Shown: piece after piece, positions 9,154 to 18,142 of the stretch
Layout: each line of letters begins with the position of its first letter
Position numbering within the stretch: position 1 is the stretch's first letter
Assembly: GCF_014174375.1 (NCBI RefSeq)
Contig: NZ_JABEQE010000016.1
Location: 1-64,000, forward strand
Direction of reading: 5' to 3'
DNA: 64,000 bases
Source: Gluconacetobacter asukensis
GTDB taxonomy: Bacteria; Pseudomonadota; Alphaproteobacteria; Acetobacterales; Acetobacteraceae
Notes under the pieces: generated by a model
Database searches by the model: none
The model's input: only the letters and a program-made list of their open reading frames with translations
What the model was told of the DNA's origin: nothing
Position numbers and translations under genes: made by a program

Positions 9154-9993
9154 TCAGGCACCGGCGGCAAACAGGGGCGACGCCAGCGGCGCAGGCGCCG
9201 GGAACCGGTTGCGGACATCGGTCACGTCCAGAAGTTCCATGCTGCCGTCATGATGTTCCACCAGCGCACTGCAACTTTCGACCCAGTCGCCGTCATTCAT
9301 GTACAGCACGCCGTCCAGATCCTTGATCACGGCATGATGGATATGGCCGCAGATCACCCCATCCATGCCCCGGCGCCGCGCCTCGTCCGCCACGGCGGTC
9401 TCGAACCGATCGATGGCCATGACCGCGCTCTTCACCTGACGCTTCAGCCATTGCGACAGCGAGCGGTAGGGCAGCCCCAGCCGGCGCCGCGCCAGGTTGA
9501 ACCAGCGGTTGACGACCAGCGCCAGCGTATAGGCCCGGTCCCCCAGCATCGCCAGGAAGGGGGCATAGCGCACCACGCTGTCGAATTCGTCTCCATGCAG
9601 GACAAGGAACTTCCGACCGGTCGCCGTCACATGCTCGGCCTCGCCGCACAGGCGGATGCCGGCGACTTCCAGCTCATGCGGCAGCCAGCGGCGGAACATC
9701 TCGTCATGATTGCCGGGAATATAGATGATTTCGGTCCCACTGCGTCCCATGCGCAGAATCAGGTTCAGCACATCGTCATGATGGCTGTTCCAGAACCACG
9801 ACCGCTTCAGCTTCCAGCCGTCGATGATATCGCCGACCAGATACAGGCGCTGACAGGTCAGATTGCGCAGGAATTCCGCCAGCAGGTCGGCACGGCAATC
9901 GCGCGTTCCCAGATGGACGTCCGAAACAAAGACGGCCCGATAACTGGCGGATGCAAGTCGATCGTTCAGAATCACGTTCATCGCAAGCGGCAT
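9154..9993 (-). CDS. LpxH-like metallophosphoesterase (UDP-2,3-diacylglucosamine diphosphatase family)
   Basis: 279 residues. Calcineurin-type metal motifs in order: VFVSDVHLGT (D-x-H), LVGDIIDGW (G-D), IPGNHDE (G-N-H-D), LHGDEFD and ICGHIHHAV (G-H-x-H). This is the UDP-2,3-diacylglucosamine hydrolase-like branch, which acts in lipid A synthesis in some bacteria. Its position ahead of a GT4 transferase suggests instead, or in addition, a role in making or trimming a glycolipid. An ATG at 9981 is an alternative start. No signal peptide; cytoplasmic or membrane-surface enzyme. Confidence 0.85.
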   Translation of the reverse strand: MPLAMNVILNDRLASASYRAVFVSDVHLGTRDCRADLLAEFLRNLTCQRLYLVGDIIDGWKLKRSWFWNSHHDDVLNLILRMGRSGTEIIYIPGNHDEMFRRWLPHELEVAGIRLCGEAEHVTATGRKFLVLHGDEFDSVVRYAPFLAMLGDRAYTLALVVNRWFNLARRRLGLPYRSLSQWLKRQVKSAVMAIDRFETAVADEARRRGMDGVICGHIHHAVIKDLDGVLYMNDGDWVESCSALVEHHDGSMELLDVTDVRNRFPAPAPLASPLFAAGA

Positions 9994-10059
9994 ACCCTGA
10001 TGAAGGACGTGCCCTCTCTAGCCGCATCCGACTATTTCTTTCGTGTATCTTTCATGAAA

Positions 10060-10380
10060 CTATCTGCTCTCCTTCGGAACGGCCGCGCGGTCGGGCAAGG
10101 CAGGACCATCCAGGGCGCCCCCAGGCACCGGAACGGTCGTGCGGGTAAAACTGTCCAGGCTGCCCAGCGCCAGCAGAATCGTCAGCCAGAACAGTCCACC
10201 AAGCGCGAAGATGATCGCAAGCGGTGGCCCGCGCAGGATCTGCATGAAACCCAGCACGATGACCAGAACCATCAGGACCGCCACCACACAGACAGCGATA
10301 CCGAGCCCTGCCCACGTGGCCGCCAGCTCCGCCGCCAGCAGCAGCACCAGCATCCCCCAGCAGGCCGCGATGCGCGCCAT
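10060..10380 (-). CDS. ctaF: Cytochrome c oxidase subunit IV-like protein (caa3)
   Basis: 106 residues with three hydrophobic helices: MLVLLLAAELAATW, VCVVAVLMVLVIVLGFMQI and IIFALGGLFWLTILLA. Its length and pattern fit the small fourth subunit (prokaryotic COX4 type) encoded last in caa3 operons. Its ATG overlaps the last base of the subunit III stop codon (TGATG), so translation is coupled. It is the last gene of the respiratory operon. Subunit IV stabilises the oxidase and holds no cofactor. Confidence 0.75.
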   Translation of the reverse strand: MARIAACWGMLVLLLAAELAATWAGLGIAVCVVAVLMVLVIVLGFMQILRGPPLAIIFALGGLFWLTILLALGSLDSFTRTTVPVPGGALDGPALPDRAAVPKESR

Positions 10381-11019
10381 CACGCCCGCCCGATCAGATA
10401 GAGCAGCGGGAACAGCAGCATCCAGATCAGATCGACGAAGCTCCAATACAGCCCCACGACATCGACGGGCGTGCTCCATGCCGGACTGAATGCCCCCTGA
10501 CGGGCCTTGCGGCAGATCCACAGGATCAACCCGATCCCGACCACCATGTGCATGCCATGCAGGAAGGTCGCCAGGAAATAGAAGCTGTAGAACAATGCAG
10601 CTGCCCCGGACGCCGGACCATGAAGGGCGAAATGCGGCCCGGGAAACAGGTTCTCGCTGAATTCCTGCCCCCATTCGACACCCTTCAGGACCAGGAACGC
10701 CAGGCCCAACCCCGCAGCGCCCAGTCCGGCCCGAACCACGCCGCGATTGTCGCCGCGCCTACCCGCCTCGACCGCCAGCGTATAGACCGCGCTGCTGGTG
10801 ATCAGGATCAGGGTGTTGACCGCGCCGATCGTCAGGTTCGTATGGCGCACGCCCTCGGCCCATCCCCCGGCACGGGTCTGTGAATAGACCAGGCAGACCA
10901 GAAACAGGCCGCCGAACAGCAGCGCCTCGCTGGCCAGGAACAGCCACATACCGGCAATCGCGCTCTCGTCGCGATGCAGCGGCGTCTCATAAGGGGAATG
11001 GTGGTCCAGCACCGACCCG

Positions 11020-11027
<8 letters not shown>
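10380..11027 (-). CDS. ctaE: Cytochrome c oxidase subunit III
   Basis: 215 residues. The start at 11027 ([14 protein letters not shown]) has GGGAGGG upstream and overlaps the end of subunit I by eight bases. About five helices; family marks are the [10 protein letters not shown] helix, the conserved KGVEWGQEF segment, [21 protein letters not shown] with its His, and [20 protein letters not shown] at the end. It is the short form with five helices usual in caa3 enzymes. It has no redox centre but maintains oxygen and proton delivery to subunit I. Confidence 0.93.
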
Positions 11028-12645
<1,618 letters not shown>

Positions 12646-12650
12646 CGCAT

Positions 12651-13616
12651 TCAATTCCCTGCTTCTGGAGGAAGGGCGGGCGAGAGGGTCTGCAGATAGG
12701 CGACCAAAGCGGCCAGATCGTCCTCGGCCAGCACCCCGCGAAAGGACGGCATTTCGGTCGCGAACGACGCACCCGGGCGGTGGGGCGGATCAAGGATCGA
12801 ATCATGCAGAAAGGCGGCATCGGCCACGATCGCCCGCCCATCCGCCAGCGCCACCCGACTGCCGTACAGCCCGACCATCGACGGCGCCCGGCTGGTATCC
12901 CCCGCATCCGGGGCATAGCGGCTGGAGGCATGGCAGCCGCTGCAACCGCTGCGGATGAACAGCGCCTCCCCCACCGTCGCCAGACTGCCACTGGCCGGGG
13001 CGCTGTTCAGCCAGCCGGCATAATCCGTGGCATTCATGACCGTCAGCGTGGCGGTCATGCGGGAATGGCCCAGTCCGCAGAACTGCGTGCAATAAAGACG
13101 AAACGATCCGGTCCGCGTCGCCGTGAACCACAGGCTCTGATACCGGCCGGGCAGCACGTCGTGCTTGATCCGCAGCGCCGGGATCGAGAAATCGTGGATC
13201 ACGTCTTCCGATGTCAGCAGAAGCTGGACCGGCCGGCCCGCCGGCACATGCAGCGCGTTGATCTCGCGCTGGCCGCCCGGATACTGGATCTTCCACATCC
13301 ATTGCTTGCCGGTGACATAGATCTGGATCGCATCCGCCGGCGGCCGGAAGCCCACGACATAAAGCTGCGTCGCCCACAAAAACAGGCCGAAGAAGATCAC
13401 CAGCGTCGCCGAGGTCCAGGCGATTTCGAACCACCAGCTCTTATGTTCGGCGATGGCCCGCGCGATGGCCGTCGTCCGGCCGGCGCGAAAGCGCAGCACG
13501 TTCAGCACCATCAGCCCGAACACCAGCCCCAGCACCGCCAGGCTGATGATCACCAGCCCGGCCAGCAGGATATCGATCCGCATGGCATGGGCCGAGGCTT
13601 CGGGCAGCCAGGTCAT
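12651..13616 (-). CDS. ctaC: caa3 oxidase subunit II with fused cytochrome c
   Basis: 321 residues. After a short N-terminus come two membrane helices (about 18-40 and 65-85), a cupredoxin CuA domain (about 95-205) with [20 protein letters not shown] supplying the two Cys, His and Met of the binuclear copper site, and a C-terminal class I cytochrome c domain with Cys225, Cys228, His229 and a distal Met in ATEMPSF. The fusion makes this a caa3 rather than aa3 enzyme: electrons reach CuA through the attached haem. The ATG overlaps the stop of the sco gene (ATGA). Copper loading is probably by the Sco protein encoded just upstream. Confidence 0.95.
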   Translation of the reverse strand: MTWLPEASAHAMRIDILLAGLVIISLAVLGLVFGLMVLNVLRFRAGRTTAIARAIAEHKSWWFEIAWTSATLVIFFGLFLWATQLYVVGFRPPADAIQIYVTGKQWMWKIQYPGGQREINALHVPAGRPVQLLLTSEDVIHDFSIPALRIKHDVLPGRYQSLWFTATRTGSFRLYCTQFCGLGHSRMTATLTVMNATDYAGWLNSAPASGSLATVGEALFIRSGCSGCHASSRYAPDAGDTSRAPSMVGLYGSRVALADGRAIVADAAFLHDSILDPPHRPGASFATEMPSFRGVLAEDDLAALVAYLQTLSPALPPEAGN

Positions 13617-14395
13617 CGCACCCTCCGCCAATGCGCCATGCCCAGCATGGTCCCCAGGGCCAGCACCGTCATCAGCGCGCCCAGTTGCAGCAGCTTGCGA
13701 ACGGCCAGCGTATAGCGCCCGGTGACCGCATCGTAATGAAAGCACAGCAGCAGCACCGGCGACGCCTCGGCCCGCTGCCCCGCCGCCGCCTGCATCACGG
13801 CCTGGCGCACATCGCCGGAGCGGTAGCCCACCCCCAGCACATAGCCCGAAACCATGCCGGCCGGCGTCGTGAACACCAGCCCCATCGGGTGCAGATACTG
13901 CTTCAGCCCCGGATCGTAGCGCGCATGGAACCCCACCGCATCCGCCAGCCGCCGGATCGACGGCCCCTCTCCAACCAGAAAGTGCCAGCCCCGCTCCGCG
14001 CCCGGCGTGGCATGGCGGCCCAGATCGTCCTCCCGGGCCTGACGGGCCAGCGCAACGGTTTCGGCGGGGTCGATACTGACGACGATCAGCGTGTAATCGT
14101 CAGGCGTCTTCAGCCCGCTGCCATCCAGCGCATGCAGCAGGTCCTCGCGTTCCAGCGCGCATAGATTGGGGCACGCATAATAGCCGATCGACAGAATCGC
14201 CGGATGGCCGTCCACAAACGCCCCCAGCGGCAAATTGCGTCCCGCCGTGTCGGTAAAGCGCGCGTCCAGCGGCAGTGTCGCCCCCTGCCGCTGGGTGAAG
14301 GCCAGATCCCGCATCGTGCCCGCCCATGCCGGCATGGCAATCACCAGCACCAGCGCCGCCATGACGGCACGCCCGACCCTCCCCCCGCGCATCAT
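13613..14395 (-). CDS. Sco1/SenC-family copper chaperone with C-terminal membrane anchor
   Basis: 260 residues. Signal peptide (about 1-25), thioredoxin-like domain with the copper-binding CPNLC (Cys75, Cys79) and His169 in KQYLHPMG, then a C-terminal helix (LLQLGALMTVLALGTMLGMAHW) that anchors it from the other end. Sco proteins usually have an N-terminal anchor; the signal peptide plus C-terminal helix form is typical of copies inside ACIII/caa3 operons. Role: delivery of copper to, or thiol reduction of, the CuA site of subunit II, the next gene. Both ends overlap neighbours by four bases. Confidence 0.92.
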   Translation of the reverse strand: MMRGGRVGRAVMAALVLVIAMPAWAGTMRDLAFTQRQGATLPLDARFTDTAGRNLPLGAFVDGHPAILSIGYYACPNLCALEREDLLHALDGSGLKTPDDYTLIVVSIDPAETVALARQAREDDLGRHATPGAERGWHFLVGEGPSIRRLADAVGFHARYDPGLKQYLHPMGLVFTTPAGMVSGYVLGVGYRSGDVRQAVMQAAAGQRAEASPVLLLCFHYDAVTGRYTLAVRKLLQLGALMTVLALGTMLGMAHWRRVR

Positions 14396-14784
14396 GGCCG
14401 GTCCGCCACGGCGGCAGGCCAGTCGGGGATACCATCGCGGGCCACCTGCCGCATCGCCTGCCCGATCGGCACATGCGCCACCCCATGCGCGCGATCCACC
14501 CAGCCGAACCCGTTCAGCCGCGCCATGTCCGCCGCGCGAAAGGCCGCCATATCGGCCGGCGGATCGCTTTGCAGCGCGGGTGCTGCCATCGGCGGCAGAG
14601 GCGCGGCCAGCAGCCGGTCCAGCCGGTGCTGCGGAAACAGCAGATTGGCCACCACCGCCAGCATCACCAACGCCACGCCTACCCCAAGGCCAACGGCAAG
14701 GACGGGGCGCAGCGCAACATCCCGGGCCTCATGCCGGGGGCGGGAAAAAGGCGGGGCGGCAGCCGGCGCGGGATCGTCAGGCAT
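14392..14784 (-). CDS. Conserved small membrane protein of ACIII operons
   Basis: 130 residues: a Pro/Ala/Arg-rich cytoplasmic N-terminus, one helix (about 27-48, VLAVGLGVGVALVMLAVVANLLF), and a periplasmic tail with the motif LNGFGWVDRAHGVAHVPIGQAM, then a short RDGIPDWP end. I recognise this LNxYGWVD...GVxxIPI tail from proteins next to actF in other proteobacterial gene clusters; no function is established as far as I know. It overlaps actF by eight bases and sco by four, so it is made with the complex and may be an accessory subunit or assembly factor. Confidence 0.8.
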   Translation of the reverse strand: MPDDPAPAAAPPFSRPRHEARDVALRPVLAVGLGVGVALVMLAVVANLLFPQHRLDRLLAAPLPPMAAPALQSDPPADMAAFRAADMARLNGFGWVDRAHGVAHVPIGQAMRQVARDGIPDWPAAVADRP

Positions 14785-15817
14785 GGCGTACCTCACGCTG
14801 CATCGCCCGGATGCCAAGCGCCGCCCCCGCTGCCCCAAAAAGCAGAAGCGACGCCAGCGTCAGCAGCACCGAAACCGACGCCTGCCCGGGCAACACCAGC
14901 CACAGATTACGCACGACCTCCATGGCCACCAGCAGCCCCGCCGCACCCAGAACAACGGGGCGCCGAACCTGCAACGGCGCAAGCATCAGCAGCGCAAAGG
15001 GCAACAGGAAATGCAGCAGCACGATCCCCACCGCGACGCCCCCCCACCCGCCATGCAGGCGGCGGCCATACCACGCCGCCTCGACCGGCAGATTGGACTG
15101 CCAGACGATCAGGAACTGCATGAAATCCAGATACGCCCACAGCACCGTCAGCCCCAGCAAGAGCCGGGCCAGTTCGCGCAGCACGATCCGGTCGGCCTGC
15201 GGAGCACCCGCCAGCAGCACCAGCAGCATGGCCAGCGCCAATGCCAGCAGGCCGGCCCCTGCGGAGGCAATCAGCCCGTAAGCACTGGAATTGAAGTGCG
15301 GATCGAGCGATTCCGTCAGATCGATGGACGCGAAACTGAACGTCAGGGCCAGCAGGATCAGCCCCGCCGGCGCAATACGCGCCAGCCCCTGCCCACGCAG
15401 GCACAACACCCCCAGCGTGCCCCAGATCCCGGCATACAGAGCAATCCGCAGCAGGGCGAAGAGCGGGTTCAGATAGAACCGGTTCGCGGCATGCGCCGCT
15501 CCCTCCCCATGCAGCCAGGGATAAAGCTCCCCCGCCCCGGCCAGCAGAACGGCCAGCGCCGGCAGCCCCAGCGGCAGGGTCGCCACGCCGGCACGCAGGG
15601 CAGGCCGCAGGATCTCGCCCCAACGCCCGCCCGTCAGCGCATGCACCAGCATCAACGCCATGCTGCCCAGCGGCCAGCCCAGCCATGCCGCGCACGCCCC
15701 CAGCCAAGGGCGATAGACAGCATGAGGCATCCACACCAACCCCGCCAGCACCGCCACCCCCGCCAGCCCGGCAACGGCCCATGCAACGCCTTCGACGGGG
15801 AGCCGAGCCCCGGTCAT
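14777..15817 (-). CDS. actF: Alternative Complex III subunit ActF
   Basis: 346 residues, about ten hydrophobic helices from start to end with short loops. ActF is an integral membrane subunit related to the C-terminal half of the ActC/NrfD fold, without cofactors; it lines a second helix bundle that may take part in proton translocation. Recognisable features are WLGWPLGSMALMLVHALTGGRWG near residue 50 and FNSSAYG in the middle. Its ATG overlaps the actE stop (ATGA). Confidence 0.88.
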   Translation of the reverse strand: MTGARLPVEGVAWAVAGLAGVAVLAGLVWMPHAVYRPWLGACAAWLGWPLGSMALMLVHALTGGRWGEILRPALRAGVATLPLGLPALAVLLAGAGELYPWLHGEGAAHAANRFYLNPLFALLRIALYAGIWGTLGVLCLRGQGLARIAPAGLILLALTFSFASIDLTESLDPHFNSSAYGLIASAGAGLLALALAMLLVLLAGAPQADRIVLRELARLLLGLTVLWAYLDFMQFLIVWQSNLPVEAAWYGRRLHGGWGGVAVGIVLLHFLLPFALLMLAPLQVRRPVVLGAAGLLVAMEVVRNLWLVLPGQASVSVLLTLASLLLFGAAGAALGIRAMQREVRHA

Positions 15818-16299
15818 GGCGCAACCCGCTGTTCCGGCGTCAGGTCGGCCACCATCATATGCTGGCTGCGCTGCAACGCATGCACATAGGCAACGACGGC
15901 CCAGCGATCCTCCGGTGCGATCCGCTGGGCAAAACCATACATCACGCCCCGACCGTTGGTTATGACATCATAGACAAACTGCGGGCGCTCAGCGGCCAGC
16001 GGCGGCGGCGCGGGAAAGCCGCGCTGCACGATCATCCCGTGCCCATCGCCGGTCTCCGCATGGCAGGGCGCGCAGAAGACGTGATATTCGGTCTGTCCAC
16101 GCTCCAGCAGCGCCATCGTCACCGGCGGCACCGGGGCAGAAATTTCGCCATACGCCACCGTACCGGCCGGAACCTCGCCAGGCGCGGTCGCACGACTGGC
16201 ATACGGATTCTGCTTCTTCTGCTTAGTCATGTCGTCGCAGCCGGCAACCAGCACCAGCGCGGCAGCAAGTCCAAGGACAGTAGCAGGACGCGGCATCAT
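15814..16299 (-). CDS. actE: Alternative Complex III monohaem cytochrome c, ActE
   Basis: 161 residues. A lipoprotein signal ends in LVLVAGC (Cys21), so the protein is anchored by lipid on the periplasmic side. The mature part has one haem site CAPCH (Cys76, Cys79, His80) and a C-terminal ligand region with MYGF. ActE takes electrons from the pentahaem subunit toward the oxidase. It carries the start signal GAGGAGGTGG upstream and overlaps the actD stop by ATGA. Confidence 0.9.
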   Translation of the reverse strand: MMPRPATVLGLAAALVLVAGCDDMTKQKKQNPYASRATAPGEVPAGTVAYGEISAPVPPVTMALLERGQTEYHVFCAPCHAETGDGHGMIVQRGFPAPPPLAAERPQFVYDVITNGRGVMYGFAQRIAPEDRWAVVAYVHALQRSQHMMVADLTPEQRVAP

Positions 16300-16796
16300 T
16301 CCGCCACCTCCTCGATCCTGATCGGGGCATGCCGGGCCAGCACCCGTCGCGCGCACGCACTGTCGGCAGGGCGCACGACCAGCACATAGGACCCCAGCAT
16401 GGCCCCGCGCATGCAATCGGCCTCATCGACCGGCTCATACAGGCGCAGCATCCCGGCCAGCAGCAGAAACCCGGCCATACCGGCGACGACCGCCCCCAGA
16501 ACCGCCAGTTCGAAAGTCGCCGGCACATAAGATGGCCAGGACAGATCCGGCCGCCCGCCGATATTCTGCGGATAGCTGACGGTCGTGGCATAGGCCTGCA
16601 TCAGAAAGCCTCCCACCCCGCCCACGATTCCGCCACCCAGCATGACGGTCGGCAGGACGGAGCCCCCCTCCACGCCGACCTCGGCCTCCCACGGCTCCAT
16701 CGCCATATAGGTTTCGACAAAACCGCAATCGCCGCGCCGCATTTCGGCGGCAGCCTCCCTCATCCCCTCTTCGGTGGCGAAGGCGGCGACGATCAT
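16296..16796 (-). CDS. actD: Alternative Complex III membrane protein ActD (DUF3341)
   Basis: 166 residues. The N-terminal soluble part (MIVAAFATEEGMREAAAEM... then ETYMAMEP) matches the DUF3341 fold, and is followed by two helices (VLPTVMLGGGIVGGVGGFLMQ and ELAVLGAVVAGMAGFLLLAG) separated by the conserved segment with SYPQNIGGRP. The C-terminus is a short soluble tail. ActD joins the cytoplasmic surface of the complex and carries no cofactor. Four-base overlaps on both sides. Confidence 0.9.
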   Translation of the reverse strand: MIVAAFATEEGMREAAAEMRRGDCGFVETYMAMEPWEAEVGVEGGSVLPTVMLGGGIVGGVGGFLMQAYATTVSYPQNIGGRPDLSWPSYVPATFELAVLGAVVAGMAGFLLLAGMLRLYEPVDEADCMRGAMLGSYVLVVRPADSACARRVLARHAPIRIEEVAE

Positions 16797-18142
16797 CCCA
16801 CCCCTCCCCGCAGCATCGCGCGCATTTCCGCCATCGCCACCACCGGCATCAGCCGCACGATCAGCAGGAACGTGGTCAGGAACAGCCCGATCGTGCCGAA
16901 CAGCAGGCTCCATTCCCATATCGTCGGCGTATATTGCCCCCACGAAGAGGGCATCTGCGTCCGCGCCAGACTGGTCACGATGATCTGGAACCGCTCCAGC
17001 CACATGCCCACCAGCACGCCCAGCCCGATCAGCCAGACCAGGGGCGCAGTCATTCGCACCGCGCGCCACCACAACAATTGTGGCAACACGATATTCAGGA
17101 CGATGGTGCCCCAATAGACCGGCGCATACAGGCCAAAAACGCGCAGGACGAACATCGTCCGCTCCGCCGGGTCCGAACCGTAGAACGTGGAAAACGCATC
17201 CATGAGATAGGCATAGGCGACACACAGCGAACTGGTCAGGAACAGCCGGCCCAGCACATCGATATGCCGCGCCGTCACATAGGCCTGCAGCCCCAGCAGC
17301 GCGCGCAGCGGCAGAATGGCCACCAGCACGACGGCGAACCCCGACAGCGCCGCACCGAACACAAAAAAAGGCGGAAACTGCGTGGAATGCCAGCCGGTGG
17401 CGGCACTCCCCGCGAAATCCATGCCTACGATGCTGTGGACCGACACCACCAGCGGCGCCATCAGCGCGGCCATGACGGCATAGACCGCCCGATAATGCCG
17501 CCATTGCCGGCCCGATCCGCGAAAACCCAGGGCCAGCACACCATAGAACACACGTTGCCCCGGCCGCCCCGCCCGATCGCGCAAGGTCGCCAGATCCGGC
17601 AGCAGCCCGAAATACCAGAACAGGATCGACGCGAGAACATAAGTCAGGATCGCAAAGAAATCCCACACCAACGGACTGCGGAACTGCGCCCATAACCCCA
17701 TCGTGTTCGGATAGGGAAACAGCCAGTAGAAGAACCATGGCCGCCCCAGATGCAGAATGGGAAAGATCGCGGCACACAGCGCCGCGCATAGGGTCAGACT
17801 TTCCGCCAGCCGATTCAGCGCCGTGCGCCATTCCACCCCCAGCAGAAAGAACAGCGCGGAAATGAACGTGCCGCCCGAAGCAATGGCGATCCACCAGACG
17901 TAATTGAGAATATCCAGCCCCCAGACCACCGGCCAGTCGATGCCCCAGATCCCCAGCCCGGCATAGAACAGCCACGCGACCGAAATCACGCCCATCCCCA
18001 GCAACCCCAGCGAGACTGCAAAGGCTACCCACCACCATAGCGGCGTCCAGGGACGTGCCCCCTCCCGCAGCGTCACCGCACAGATGCGCTCGGTCACCGA
18101 TTGCGCGGTCTCGCCGGCGGCAATAACGGCCGGGGCACTCAT
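16793..18142 (-). CDS. actC: Alternative Complex III quinol-binding membrane subunit ActC (NrfD-like)
   Basis: 449 residues, about ten helices. NrfD/PsrC-family membrane protein: WWWVAFAVSLGLLGMGV near residue 35, WWIAIASGGTFISALFFLL, HLGRPWFFYWLFPYP, SVHSIVGMDFA and GWHSTQFPPFFVFGA are conserved landmarks. In the ACIII structures this subunit holds the quinol site next to the [3Fe-4S] cluster of ActB and a putative proton path. Its ATG overlaps the actB stop by ATGA. Confidence 0.93.
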   Translation of the reverse strand: MSAPAVIAAGETAQSVTERICAVTLREGARPWTPLWWWVAFAVSLGLLGMGVISVAWLFYAGLGIWGIDWPVVWGLDILNYVWWIAIASGGTFISALFFLLGVEWRTALNRLAESLTLCAALCAAIFPILHLGRPWFFYWLFPYPNTMGLWAQFRSPLVWDFFAILTYVLASILFWYFGLLPDLATLRDRAGRPGQRVFYGVLALGFRGSGRQWRHYRAVYAVMAALMAPLVVSVHSIVGMDFAGSAATGWHSTQFPPFFVFGAALSGFAVVLVAILPLRALLGLQAYVTARHIDVLGRLFLTSSLCVAYAYLMDAFSTFYGSDPAERTMFVLRVFGLYAPVYWGTIVLNIVLPQLLWWRAVRMTAPLVWLIGLGVLVGMWLERFQIIVTSLARTQMPSSWGQYTPTIWEWSLLFGTIGLFLTTFLLIVRLMPVVAMAEMRAMLRGGVG

